From Oscillospiraceae bacterium (GTDB taxonomy: Bacteria > Bacillota > Clostridia > Oscillospirales > Ruminococcaceae), in contig JALEMR010000005.1 of NCBI GenBank assembly GCA_022768245.1, positions 1 through 62,140 of the forward strand: a stretch of 62,140 nt of DNA, written 5' to 3'. The position numbers and the translations under genes are program-made. Shown here in pieces: positions 42,055-51,169 of this stretch (the stretch's first letter is position 1; every line of letters starts with the position of its first letter). The notes beneath the pieces were generated by a model, which was given only the letters and a program-made list of their open reading frames with translations, was not told the origin of the DNA and ran no database searches.

Positions 42055-43767
42055 ATGATAAGTATATCGAAGAAGGCATACTGCGATATGTACGGTCCCA
42101 CTGTGGGGGACAGAGTGCGGCTGGGCGATACTTCCCTTATCGCCGAGGTGGAAAATGACCTGACCGTCCACGGCGACGAGGCGAAATTCGGCGGAGGAAA
42201 ATCTCTCCGCGACGGAATGGGTCAGTCCTGCAAGGCCGCTGATGACGACTGTCTCGATACGGTCATCACAAACGCGCTCATAATCGACTGCACGGGCATC
42301 ATAAAGGCGGACGTGGGCATAAAGGACGGGAAAATAGCAGGCATAGGCAAGGCGGGCAATCCCGACATCATGAACGGGGTCACACCGGGCATGGTGATAG
42401 GCGCTTCCACCGAAGCAATCGCGGGAGAGGGACTAATCCTCACTGCGGGTGGAATAGATACTCATATCCACTTCATCTCCCCCACGCAGATACGCACCGC
42501 ACTTTACAGCGGTATTACTACCATGATAGGCGGCGGCACGGGTCCTGCCGACGGTACCAATGCCACTACCTGCACTCCCGGCGAATTCAACGTTCACAGA
42601 ATGCTTGAAGCCGCAGAGGATCTGCCCATGAATCTGGGCTTCTTAAGCAAGGGCAACTGCAGCGATATCCATGCCGCCGAAGAACAGATACAGGCTGGCT
42701 GCATTGGACTGAAAATACACGAGGACTGGGGAGCTACTCCCGACGTTATCGACTGTGCGCTGACCGTGGCGGACAGGTATGACGTTCAGGTGGCTATCCA
42801 CACCGATACTCTCAACGAGGGCGGCTTCGTGGAGGACACCATCGCCGCCTTCAGGGGCAGGACTATCCACACCTATCACACCGAGGGTGCGGGAGGGGGT
42901 CATGCACCCGATATCATCAGGGCGGCGGCTTTTCCGAACGTGCTGCCCTCGTCAACGAACCCCACCATGCCCTACACGAGGAATACGCTGGACGAGCATC
43001 TTGATATGCTCATGGTATGTCATCATCTGGACAAGAATGTCCCCGAGGACATCGCCTTTGCGGATTCGAGGATACGTCCCGAGACGATAGCCGCCGAGGA
43101 CGTGCTCCATGATATGGGCATATTCTCCATGATGAGCAGCGATTCCCAGGCTATGGGACGGGTAGGGGAGGTCATCACCCGCACATGGCAGACCGCCGAC
43201 AAGATGAAAAAGCAGCGGGGCGCTCTTCCCGAGGATACGGACAGAAATGACAATTTCAGGATAAAGCGCTTCATCTCCAAATACACGATAAATCCTGCGA
43301 TAACTCACGGCATATCCGAGTATGTGGGCTCTGTCGAAGTGGGAAAGATAGCAGACCTTGTGCTGTGGAGCCCTGCGTTCTTCGGCGCAAAGCCCGAGAT
43401 GATAATTAAAAGCGGCTTTATCTTCGCTTCGAAAATGGGCGACGCGAATGCGTCTATTCCCACACCGCAGCCCGTGGTCTACACCGATATGTTCGGCGCT
43501 CACGGACGGGCGCTCTCTTCGAGCTGTATAACATTCGTTTCGAAAAGCGCTTACGAAAACAATATCCGTGCGGCTCTGGGACTGAAAAGGCAGGTGCTGC
43601 CCGTGAAGAACTGCCGCAGCATCACCAAAGCGGATATGCGCTTCAACGACAGGTGCGGCGATATCAGAGTTGACCCCGAGACCTACACCGTCACGGTTGA
43701 CGGCGGGCTTATCACCTGCGAGCCATTCTCGGAGCTTGCTCTGGCACAGAGATATTTTATGTTCTGA
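42055..43767 (+). CDS. ureC: Urease alpha (catalytic) subunit
   Basis: 570 residues. ATG 42055 has AAAGGAG 7 bases upstream; GTG 42049 is less likely. All Ni ligands are present (numbering from 42055): His137 and His139 (DTHIHF), carbamylated Lys220 (GLKIHEDWG), His249 (AIHTDTLNE), His275 ([13 protein letters not shown]), Asp363 (SSDSQAMGR). The active-site flap has Cys322-His323 (VCHHLD). Predicted fully active. Confidence 0.97.
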   Translation: MISISKKAYCDMYGPTVGDRVRLGDTSLIAEVENDLTVHGDEAKFGGGKSLRDGMGQSCKAADDDCLDTVITNALIIDCTGIIKADVGIKDGKIAGIGKAGNPDIMNGVTPGMVIGASTEAIAGEGLILTAGGIDTHIHFISPTQIRTALYSGITTMIGGGTGPADGTNATTCTPGEFNVHRMLEAAEDLPMNLGFLSKGNCSDIHAAEEQIQAGCIGLKIHEDWGATPDVIDCALTVADRYDVQVAIHTDTLNEGGFVEDTIAAFRGRTIHTYHTEGAGGGHAPDIIRAAAFPNVLPSSTNPTMPYTRNTLDEHLDMLMVCHHLDKNVPEDIAFADSRIRPETIAAEDVLHDMGIFSMMSSDSQAMGRVGEVITRTWQTADKMKKQRGALPEDTDRNDNFRIKRFISKYTINPAITHGISEYVGSVEVGKIADLVLWSPAFFGAKPEMIIKSGFIFASKMGDANASIPTPQPVVYTDMFGAHGRALSSSCITFVSKSAYENNIRAALGLKRQVLPVKNCRSITKADMRFNDRCGDIRVDPETYTVTVDGGLITCEPFSELALAQRYFMF

Positions 43768-43782
43768 TATTCGGAGGACGTT

Positions 43783-44235
43783 ATGATAGCGGAAAAAATT
43801 CTTGGAAATATTCACAGCGATAAGGTGGGTGTTCCTGTCGATACTGTGGAGCTGGAATGGTTCGAAGCGGACGGCAAGCGCCTGCGCAAGACCACATCGG
43901 GCGGCAGAGATATCGGCATCGCCGTGGGAGAAAAGCTTCGGGACGGGGATATACTTTATCTTGATAACGAGGTCTGCATTGCAGTGACGATCGCCGAATG
44001 CGAGCTGACGGAGGTAAAGGTCTCGTCCATGGAGGAAATGGGCAGGGTATGCTTTGAGATAGGGAACCGTCATCTGCCGCTGAAAATATCGGCGGATAAG
44101 GTGCTTATCCCATACGACGGTCCCACCGAACAGCATCTGAAAAACTTAGGCTTTTCCTGCGGACGGACCGTGGGCAGCTTCGGCGGTCACATCGTATGCA
44201 AAGTCCACGGACATGAGCATCATCACCATGGATAG
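43783..44235 (+). CDS. ureE: Urease nickel metallochaperone UreE
   Basis: 150 residues. N-terminal peptide-binding domain, then a ferredoxin-like metal domain with CFEIGNRHLPLKI, the usual Ni-binding histidine. The C-terminal tail HGHEHHHHG is a short His-rich Ni store. It brings nickel to the UreG/UreF/UreD assembly. CGGAGG precedes the ATG; its end overlaps ureF by 23 bases. Confidence 0.95.
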   Translation: MIAEKILGNIHSDKVGVPVDTVELEWFEADGKRLRKTTSGGRDIGIAVGEKLRDGDILYLDNEVCIAVTIAECELTEVKVSSMEEMGRVCFEIGNRHLPLKISADKVLIPYDGPTEQHLKNLGFSCGRTVGSFGGHIVCKVHGHEHHHHG

Positions 44236-44899
44236 CATGGGACTGCTGAACATTCTGCAGATATGCGACAGCCTGTTCCCCGTGGGAGCGTTCACCCTCT
44301 CGAACGGGCTGGAGACCTATGTGCAGAAGGATATCATCACATCGCCCCGCGGACTGTCGGAGTATCTCGGATATTATCTGTCGGTGCTGCCCTATAATGA
44401 GCTGGGAGCGGCTGTTCTGGCATACGGCGGCTGTGATGTGCGGCGGCTGGACGAGATATACACTGCCTGCAAAGCCCCCGAGGAGATACGCTCGGGCTCG
44501 AAAAAAACGGTGGGCAGATTTTTCAGGGTGCGTGAAAATATGGGCGGAGATACCCCTCGGCTCGAGAAGTACATACGCCTTGTGAAAAGGGGAGAATGTG
44601 CGGGGCATCAGCCTATTGCATACGGGCTTTACATGTCCGATGTTGGGACGGATATCGGACAGGCGCTTCGGGTGTACGGATATTCGATATGCTCTGCGAT
44701 AGTCACCAACTGCGTGAAGTTGGTGCCCTTAAGTCAGCTGGAGGGACAGCGTATCCTGTCCGAAAGCTTCGGCGGGATAGAGCAAGCGGCAGATACTGCG
44801 CTGACTGTGACAATGGACGATATCGGCATATGCGGAGCAGGCTCCGACCTGCGGGCTATGGAGCATGAGCAGCTCTACTCCCGTCAGTACATGAGTTAG
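44213..44899 (+). CDS. ureF: Urease accessory protein UreF
   Basis: About 228 residues, all-helical. Motifs: LQICDSLFPVGAFTLSNGLE and GHQPIAYGLYMSDVG. It acts as GTPase regulator of UreG during nickel insertion. Start could be ATG 44213 or ATG 44228 (MDSMGLLN). It overlaps ureE and is followed 12 bases later by ureG. Confidence 0.92.
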   Translation: MSIITMDSMGLLNILQICDSLFPVGAFTLSNGLETYVQKDIITSPRGLSEYLGYYLSVLPYNELGAAVLAYGGCDVRRLDEIYTACKAPEEIRSGSKKTVGRFFRVRENMGGDTPRLEKYIRLVKRGECAGHQPIAYGLYMSDVGTDIGQALRVYGYSICSAIVTNCVKLVPLSQLEGQRILSESFGGIEQAADTALTVTMDDIGICGAGSDLRAMEHEQLYSRQYMS

Positions 44900-44911
44900 G
44901 AGGACAGTACA

Positions 44912-45523
44912 ATGAGCTATGTGAAGATCGGCGTGGGCGGTCCCGTGGGTTCGGGAAAGACCGCGCTCATTGAAAGACTTACAAGGGAAATGTCCGCGGA
45001 ATACAGCATCTGCGTGGTCACCAACGATATCTACACTAAGGAGGACGCGGAGTTTCTCATCAAGAATTCCTGTCTGCCCGCCGAAAGGATAGTGGGCGTG
45101 GAAACGGGAGGGTGTCCTCACACGGCTATCCGCGAGGACTGCTCCATGAATCTTGAAGCGGTTGAGGGACTTGCTGAAAAATTCCCCGATGTGCAGATAA
45201 TTTTCATTGAAAGCGGCGGAGATAATCTGTCCGCCACATTTTCGCCCGATCTTGCCGACGCGTCCATTTATGTGATCGACGTGGCGCAGGGAGAAAAGAT
45301 ACCCCGTAAGGGCGGTCCCGGAGTGACCCGCTCCGATCTGCTGGTGATAAACAAGACCGACCTTGCGCCCATGGTGGGAGCTTCCCTTGAAGTAATGGCA
45401 AGTGATTCCCGCCGCATGCGGGGAGACAGACCGTTTCTGTTTACGAATCTTATGAGCCGCGAGGGCGTGGACAGAGTCATTGACTGGATAAAGACAGCCG
45501 TGTTGTTCGAGGACCTGAAATGA
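44912..45523 (+). CDS. ureG: Urease accessory GTPase UreG
   Basis: 203 residues. P-loop [17 protein letters not shown], Ni-binding Cys-Pro-His in [30 protein letters not shown] and the NKTDLAP specificity motif. It hydrolyses GTP to drive nickel insertion into urease. GGAGG precedes the ATG. The stop overlaps ureD by 4 bases. Confidence 0.97.
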   Translation: MSYVKIGVGGPVGSGKTALIERLTREMSAEYSICVVTNDIYTKEDAEFLIKNSCLPAERIVGVETGGCPHTAIREDCSMNLEAVEGLAEKFPDVQIIFIESGGDNLSATFSPDLADASIYVIDVAQGEKIPRKGGPGVTRSDLLVINKTDLAPMVGASLEVMASDSRRMRGDRPFLFTNLMSREGVDRVIDWIKTAVLFEDLK

Positions 45524-46281
45524 ACGGCGAGCTGAGACTTGTGGTCTCGCTGTCACATGGAAAGACTGTGGCGGAGGATATCTTCTTCACGCCGCCATTC
45601 AAGCTGTACTCTCCCTTTTACGAGGAAAATACGGCGAAGTTCATCTCAATGTGCGCGGCGGCGGGGGTTCTGGCGGGGGACAGTCATCATATCAGCCTTT
45701 ACATCGGCGAGGGCTGCGATGTGCATTTCACCGACCAGGGCTATCAGAAGCTGTTTGACACCGACGGCGGCAGCTCCGCACAGAGGGTGGATATCTCGGT
45801 GGGAGCGGGTGCCTGTCTGAAATATCTGCCACACCCTGTTATGACCTTCGGCGGGTGCGTTCACAGGGCGGTCAATAATGTGGATATCCGCAGCGATTCG
45901 CGGCTTGTTTTCGGGGAGATATACTGCTGCGGGCGGACTGCCATGGGCGAGGAATTTGCGCTGGAGCGGTTTTCCTCCCGCACCGAGATACGCATAGACG
46001 GCAGAGCGGACTTCATCGACAACACCCTTATAGAGCCGAAAAAACTCCCCGTGAGAGGGCTTGGCTTCTTCGAGGGCTTTACTCATACGGGGATATTGTA
46101 TGTATATTCCTCCGACAGGGATAAGCTGTGCGGAGATATCTGCGCCGAATGCGAAAAGCACGCAGATAAGCTGTCCTCCGCCTGCTCCCGCACCGAAAGG
46201 GGACTGTCCGTCAGGGCGCTTGGCACATCGGGAGAGGATATTTTTGAGCTTTTCATGCAGATCTCCGACATGGCAAAATAA
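45520..46281 (+). CDS. ureD: Urease accessory protein UreD
   Basis: 253 residues, beta-rich. Typical patches: [30 protein letters not shown] and [16 protein letters not shown]. It is the scaffold that binds apo-urease and receives nickel from UreG/UreF. It is last in the operon, after ureG (ATGA overlap), and ends at a strong terminator. Confidence 0.93.
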   Translation: MNGELRLVVSLSHGKTVAEDIFFTPPFKLYSPFYEENTAKFISMCAAAGVLAGDSHHISLYIGEGCDVHFTDQGYQKLFDTDGGSSAQRVDISVGAGACLKYLPHPVMTFGGCVHRAVNNVDIRSDSRLVFGEIYCCGRTAMGEEFALERFSSRTEIRIDGRADFIDNTLIEPKKLPVRGLGFFEGFTHTGILYVYSSDRDKLCGDICAECEKHADKLSSACSRTERGLSVRALGTSGEDIFELFMQISDMAK

Positions 46282-46309
46282 TGCTCTCAATACATCAAAA
46301 AGAAAAGGT

Positions 46310-46346
46310 ACAGTGAACGGCGGGGGGCTGTCGTTCACTGTTTTTT
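46310..46346 (+). terminator. Terminator of the urease operon
   Basis: Perfect stem ACAGTGAACG / CGTTCACTGT (46310-46319, 46332-46341), followed by TTTTTT. Confidence 0.9.
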
Positions 46347-46398
46347 GCTGTAATTTCAGTTTTTATTAAATATGTCAACCTGTTTCGCCATTCTTTTT

Positions 46399-46473
46399 AT
46401 GTGATATATATGTGATATATCAAAAAAACTTGATGACAAATCCCTTGACATATTATTGTTAATAGTGTATAAT
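46399..46473 (+). promoter_or_regulatory. Consensus promoter of the LRR lipoprotein with upstream tandem repeat
   Basis: TTGACA (46445-46450), exact 17-bp spacer, TATAAT (46468-46473). Upstream, ATGTGATATAT occurs twice in tandem (46399-46409, 46410-46420), spaced one helical turn, a candidate regulator site. Transcription from here begins near 46480, so the in-frame ATG at 46476 cannot be the start. Confidence 0.8.
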
Positions 46474-46538
46474 ATATGATAGATTATTTTGTATTGCCGA
46501 TAACAGGCAGTGTATTTTATATTTCCGGATGTGATAAA

Positions 46539-47549
46539 ATGGTTGAAAACAGTGCTTTTGCGAAGAAAAGATCATTTCTGCGGAGCGTTCTCGTCCTTAT
46601 CATGGCGGCGGCTGTTACGCTCTCGCTTTCGTCCTGCGCAGGAAAGGACGACTCCTCCGAGGAGGGCGAAGAGGGCGGCGAGACCTCCGTTTCCGAGGAG
46701 ACGGAGGTTACCGAATTTTCCGTTAAGATGACTCCCAAATCCAAGGAGGATTTCTTTAAGAACAGCGATAATCCCGCTGTTCAGGCGGCTGTCTCCGCTA
46801 AGGAGGAAAATATCGCAGACCGTCCCGCTTACATTACTATCAAGGGTGTGGAGTTCTCCACCGATATCACCAGCCTTACCCTTAACGCAAAGGGTCTTAC
46901 CGATGAGGATATCGCAGATCTGCGCTATCTGTTCGATCTGAGAGAGCTTCAGATCTACGAGAACGACATCACCGACCTGTCGCCGCTCATGGGTCTTACC
47001 GAGCTTACCTCGCTGACCGTTTTCAAGAACGATATCAGCGATCTTACGCCTCTTGAAGGACTGGTCAATCTGCAGACCCTCTATCTGCGCAGCAACAACA
47101 TTTCCGATATCACCCCTCTTGCGGGGCTTACGGAGATAACCAACCTCGACCTGTCCCACAACCATATCTCGGATATCTCCGCTCTTTCGGGAATGACGTC
47201 CATGCGGCTTTTAAAGCTCAACGACAACGAGATAGAGGATATCTCCGCACTGGGCAATATGTCCCTCATTGACAGGATACATGTCCAGAACAACCGCATT
47301 TCCGATATAAATCCCCTGTGGAGAATGACCGAGACCACCGAGATATACGCCGAGAACAATAATATCTCCGATATCTCCGTGGTAGGCGAGATGAAAAATC
47401 TGGGCTGGCTCAGGCTGTCCGGCAATCCCATTGAGGATCTCTCCCCTGTGTACGAGCTGACCGAGCTGAAAAAGCTGTGGATAACCGATACGGGCGCGCC
47501 GACAGAGGGTCTTGCCGAGGCTCTGCCCGAATGCGATATCACATACTGA
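46539..47549 (+). CDS. Leucine-rich-repeat lipoprotein
   Basis: 336 residues. Signal peptide with lipobox LSSC, an acidic Glu/Ser linker, then from about residue 100 eight or nine internalin-like repeats of 22 residues (pattern NDISDLTPLEGLVNLQTLYL). It should sit on the outer membrane face and bind a protein or glycan. ATG 46539 is chosen because the promoter forbids the earlier ATG. The ribosome site is weak (CCGGA). Alone in its operon or read into aroB; function unknown. Confidence 0.85.
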   Translation: MVENSAFAKKRSFLRSVLVLIMAAAVTLSLSSCAGKDDSSEEGEEGGETSVSEETEVTEFSVKMTPKSKEDFFKNSDNPAVQAAVSAKEENIADRPAYITIKGVEFSTDITSLTLNAKGLTDEDIADLRYLFDLRELQIYENDITDLSPLMGLTELTSLTVFKNDISDLTPLEGLVNLQTLYLRSNNISDITPLAGLTEITNLDLSHNHISDISALSGMTSMRLLKLNDNEIEDISALGNMSLIDRIHVQNNRISDINPLWRMTETTEIYAENNNISDISVVGEMKNLGWLRLSGNPIEDLSPVYELTELKKLWITDTGAPTEGLAEALPECDITY

Positions 47550-47568
47550 ACTGATTGGAGCACCTGAA

Positions 47569-48624
47569 ATGAACATAGTTAGCGTAAAGGCTTCGCAGAG
47601 CTATGACGTCGTTATCGGACGGGGTCTTATAGCTTCCTGCGGAGAGTACATAAAAAAAGTCACCGCCGCAAAAAGCTTTGCCGTCGTATCCGACGACAAC
47701 GTTGATAAGCTGTACGGCGATATCGTTGAAAAGTCTCTGAAGGAACAGGGCTTTGAAGTGTGCAGGTTCGTGTTCCCTCACGGCGAGGCTTCGAAATGCT
47801 CCGCCGTGCTGAATGACATTTATATGTTCCTCACGGAAAATCACATCACCCGCTCCGACTGCCTTATAGCTCTGGGCGGCGGCGTTGTGGGCGATATCAC
47901 AGGCTACGCCGCAGCTACCTATTTAAGAGGTCTGGACTATGTACAGGTGCCTACGTCGCTGCTGGCGCAGGTGGATTCCTCCGTGGGCGGAAAGACCGCT
48001 ATCGACCTGCCCTGCGGAAAAAATCTTGTGGGTGCCTTCAAGCAGCCTAAGCTGGTGCTCTGCGATATTGCAGCGCTTGATACTCTGCCCCGCGATTTCT
48101 TCATCGACGGCATGGGCGAGGTGGTCAAGTACGGCATGATAAAGTCCTCGGAGCTTTTTGACATTCTTTCCGGGAACGACATAGACAGCATTAAAAATAT
48201 CCTGGAGGATATCATCACCCGCTGCGTTTCCATAAAGCGGGACGTGGTCGAGGCCGACGAGTTCGACAAGGGCGAAAGAATGCTGCTGAATTTCGGACAT
48301 ACGCTGGGTCACTCCGTGGAACAGCATTATAATTACACGGGTATCTCCCACGGACGGGCTGTTGCCGTAGGCATGGCGCTTATCACCGGACGCGCCGAGA
48401 ATAAAGACTTATGCGCAGACGGTACTCTCGACAAGCTCACTGCCTGCCTTAAGCGCTATGAGCTGCCCTTCAGCACCGATATCCCCGTATCAAAGCTGGC
48501 GGACGCCTGCCTTAACGACAAGAAGAGAGCGGGCGGCAGCATTTACATAATCATCTGTTCAGAATGCGGAAAGTCTTCTGCTGTGAAAATGTCGATAGAC
48601 GAATTTATGCAGTTTATCGGCTGA
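47569..48624 (+). CDS. aroB: 3-Dehydroquinate synthase
   Basis: 351 residues. NAD/Zn motifs: ALGGGVVGDITGYAAATYLR, PTSLLAQVDSSVGGKTAI and LLNFGHTLGHSVEQ. It converts DAHP to 3-dehydroquinate in the shikimate pathway. ATG 47569 has GGAG 8-9 bases upstream. First of aroB-aroA-aroC. Confidence 0.96.
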   Translation: MNIVSVKASQSYDVVIGRGLIASCGEYIKKVTAAKSFAVVSDDNVDKLYGDIVEKSLKEQGFEVCRFVFPHGEASKCSAVLNDIYMFLTENHITRSDCLIALGGGVVGDITGYAAATYLRGLDYVQVPTSLLAQVDSSVGGKTAIDLPCGKNLVGAFKQPKLVLCDIAALDTLPRDFFIDGMGEVVKYGMIKSSELFDILSGNDIDSIKNILEDIITRCVSIKRDVVEADEFDKGERMLLNFGHTLGHSVEQHYNYTGISHGRAVAVGMALITGRAENKDLCADGTLDKLTACLKRYELPFSTDIPVSKLADACLNDKKRAGGSIYIIICSECGKSSAVKMSIDEFMQFIG

Positions 48625-48655
48625 TATATCTTCCTCTGTGAAAAAAAGAAAAAGT

Positions 48656-48672
48656 ATGCGGTCTGACCGCAT
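48656..48672 (+). other. Small hairpin before aroA
   Basis: Stem ATGCGGT / ACCGCAT with a 3-base loop, just before the CGAAAGG ribosome site. Possibly stabilises the 5' end of an aroA transcript. Confidence 0.35.
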
Positions 48673-48690
48673 GACCGAAAGGATCATCTT

Positions 48691-49929
48691 ATGAACGCAA
48701 AAATAATTCCCACACGACTTCAAGGAATTGTCAATGCTCCGTCCTCGAAAAGCTTATCCCACAGATATTTGATCGCCGCAGCTCTTTCGGACGGCGTGTC
48801 GGTCATCAGGAACGTTACCGATTCAAAGGATATCTCGGCTACGGTGGACGCTATGACCGCTCTGGGTGCGGAAATTTCGAAAAACGGCTCCGAGCTCACC
48901 GTCAAGGGCATTTTCTCGTGCGAAAGCCGTCCCGTTTCCGCCGATATCGACTGCTGCGAAAGCGGCTCTACTCTTCGGTTCATCATCCCCATTGCGGCGG
49001 CGCTCGGAACTGCTTCCACCTTCCGCGGAAGAGGCAAGCTCCCCGAAAGACCGATAACCCCCTATGTCCGCGAATTTGCGGGTAAGGACGTGACCTTCGA
49101 TTACAATAACACCATGCCCTTCTCTGTCTCGGGAAGGCTGTCGGGCGGCGAATATAATCTGGAGGGTGATATTTCCTCACAGTTTATCACGGGTCTGCTT
49201 TTTGCGCTCCCTCTCTGCGAAGAGGACAGCATCATCAGGCTCACTTCTCCGCTCCAGTCCGCTCCCTACGTCAATATGACCATTGACGTCCTCCAGCATT
49301 TCGGCATAGAGATCCGCGAGCTGTCGCTGGGAGATCATCCCGCCTTCCTTATCAAGGGCAATCAGAAATACATTGCTTCCGACGCTGTTGTGGAGGGCGA
49401 TTATTCGCAGGCTGCCTTTTATTATGTGGCAAATGCTATGGGCTCCGTCATCACCGTGAACAACCTCAACGAGGACAGCATTCAGGGCGATAAGGAGATA
49501 ATGAACATCATCAGAAGCTGCGGAATGGCAATGAATCCCTTTACCGTAGACGTTGGGGATATCCCCGATCTGGTGCCTATACTGACCGTTCTCGGAAGCT
49601 TTACCAACGGAGTCAGCAGGATAGTCAACGCCGCACGGCTTCGCATTAAGGAAAGCGACCGTCTCACAGCTATCGCCGACGCACTGAATAATATAGGCGG
49701 ACAGGTGGAAGCGGGGGAGGACAGTCTTACTATCTATCCTATCAAGCACTTTACGGGAGGAACGGTGGACGCCTGCAATGATCACCGCATCGTTATGGCG
49801 GCAGCTATCGCGGCTACCCGCTCTCTGAATCCCGTCACCATAATCGGCTGCGAAGCGGTCAACAAAAGCTACCCGTCCTTCTTTGACGATTTCAGAAGCT
49901 TAGGCGGAGAAGTGATCTTCAGTGAATAA
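48691..49929 (+). CDS. aroA: 3-Phosphoshikimate 1-carboxyvinyltransferase (EPSP synthase)
   Basis: 412 residues. Motifs: APSSKSLSHRYLIAAAL, CCESGSTLRFIIPIAAALG (a variant of the Gly-Asn-Ala-Gly-Thr loop), GDISSQFITGLLFALPL, RIKESDRLTAIADAL and DHRIVMAAAIAA. It adds enolpyruvate from PEP to shikimate-3-phosphate. GAAAGGA precedes the ATG. Between aroB and aroC. Confidence 0.95.
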   Translation: MNAKIIPTRLQGIVNAPSSKSLSHRYLIAAALSDGVSVIRNVTDSKDISATVDAMTALGAEISKNGSELTVKGIFSCESRPVSADIDCCESGSTLRFIIPIAAALGTASTFRGRGKLPERPITPYVREFAGKDVTFDYNNTMPFSVSGRLSGGEYNLEGDISSQFITGLLFALPLCEEDSIIRLTSPLQSAPYVNMTIDVLQHFGIEIRELSLGDHPAFLIKGNQKYIASDAVVEGDYSQAAFYYVANAMGSVITVNNLNEDSIQGDKEIMNIIRSCGMAMNPFTVDVGDIPDLVPILTVLGSFTNGVSRIVNAARLRIKESDRLTAIADALNNIGGQVEAGEDSLTIYPIKHFTGGTVDACNDHRIVMAAAIAATRSLNPVTIIGCEAVNKSYPSFFDDFRSLGGEVIFSE

Positions 49930-49947
49930 GAAAGGAATGTAAAATAT

Positions 49948-51039
49948 ATGTCATCATTCTGGAATCACAATATTTCGATATCCGTTTTCGGTGAGTCTCA
50001 CGGCCCCGCTATCGGCGTGGTCATCGACAATCTTCCTCCGGGAGAGCCCCTCGACGTGGACGCTATCCGCGAGTTCATGGCACGCCGCGCTCCCAAGTCC
50101 GACGGCACCACCACCTCCCGCCGCGAAAACGATATGCCCAATATCATGTCGGGCTATCTCAACGGCAGGACCACGGGCACTCCGCTGGCGGCATTCATCA
50201 ACAATACCGATACTCATTCTCAGGATTACGGCAATATCTCCAGGCTTGCAAGACCCGGACATGCTGATTATACGGGCGCGCTCCGCTACAGGGGATTTAA
50301 CGATGTCCGCGGCGGCGGTCATTTTTCGGGACGTCTTACTGCGCCTATCGTGTTTGCGGGCGCTGTCTGCGGACAGATACTGGAGCGCCGCGGTATCTAT
50401 ACGGGCACTCATATCGCACAGGTCCACAACATCAAGGATACCATGTTCAACCCCTGCAATATCGACCGTGACCTGATAATCAATCTGCGGCATAAGATAT
50501 TCCCCGCTATCAGCGACAAGAAGGGTCAGCGCATGAGGGACGATATCCTCCTTGCAAGACAGAGCCTTGACAGCGTGGGCGGCGTTGTTGAATGTGCGGT
50601 AACTAACGTTCCTGCGGGGATAGGCTCGCCTATGTTCGACGGACTGGAGAATACAATTTCAAGCCTTGTGTTCGGAATTCCCGCTGTAAAGGGCATAGAG
50701 TTCGGCGCAGGCTTTGAAGCGGCAAAAATGCTGGGAAGCCAGAACAATGATGAATTCTACGTGGACGAAAGAGGTCATGTGCTGACAAAGACCAACAATC
50801 ACGGCGGGATCTTAGGCGGCATTTCAAGCGGCATGCCTATCATTTTCCGCGTGGCGTTCAAGCCTACACCATCCATTGCACAGCCCCAGGAGACCATCGA
50901 CTACAGCGCCATGACAAACGAGACTCTCGTTATCAAGGGCAGACACGACCCCTGTGTTGCGGTTCGTGCCGTTCCCGTTGTGGAGGCTGCGGCAAATATC
51001 GCAGTGCTGTCTCATATGCTGGACTACCCCAACTTCTGA
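49948..51039 (+). CDS. aroC: Chorismate synthase
   Basis: 363 residues. FMN and substrate motifs: FGESHGPAIGVVID, GHADYTGALRYRGFNDVRGG and GRHDPCVAVRAVPVVEAAA. It makes chorismate from EPSP using reduced FMN. The stop (TGA, 51037-51039) is followed in the same frame by 19 sense codons giving an acidic Ser/Asp/Glu-rich peptide and then TGA at 51097-51099, as if a tail had been cut off or could be read through. Confidence 0.95.
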   Translation: MSSFWNHNISISVFGESHGPAIGVVIDNLPPGEPLDVDAIREFMARRAPKSDGTTTSRRENDMPNIMSGYLNGRTTGTPLAAFINNTDTHSQDYGNISRLARPGHADYTGALRYRGFNDVRGGGHFSGRLTAPIVFAGAVCGQILERRGIYTGTHIAQVHNIKDTMFNPCNIDRDLIINLRHKIFPAISDKKGQRMRDDILLARQSLDSVGGVVECAVTNVPAGIGSPMFDGLENTISSLVFGIPAVKGIEFGAGFEAAKMLGSQNNDEFYVDERGHVLTKTNNHGGILGGISSGMPIIFRVAFKPTPSIAQPQETIDYSAMTNETLVIKGRHDPCVAVRAVPVVEAAANIAVLSHMLDYPNF

Positions 51040-51102
51040 AAGGGTAAGGGCGGCTCCGACGAGGACGAGTCCTCCGACGAAAGCGCAGCTAATAAATGAT
51101 TT

Positions 51103-51138
51103 AAGCCCGAGCTTCGGAAATATCCGAGGTCCGGGCTT
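51103..51138. terminator. Hairpin between aroC and nspC
   Basis: Outer stem AAGCCCG / CGGGCTT with an inner TTCGGA / TCCGAG-type pairing; short T-run only. It lies between convergent genes and can serve as a weak bidirectional terminator. Confidence 0.55.
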
Positions 51139-51169
51139 TGCTGTACAGTGCAGCATAATAGTCAATTGA

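Noticed and set aside
42952-44136. Long minus-strand open frame opposite ureC and ureE
   Set aside because: Shadow of conserved urease genes; no recognisable domain and no start signals.
43783-44235. His-rich UreE tail as a possible cloning tag or sequencing artefact
   Set aside because: Short His-rich C-terminal tails are normal in UreE, and the stretch overlaps the ureF start naturally.
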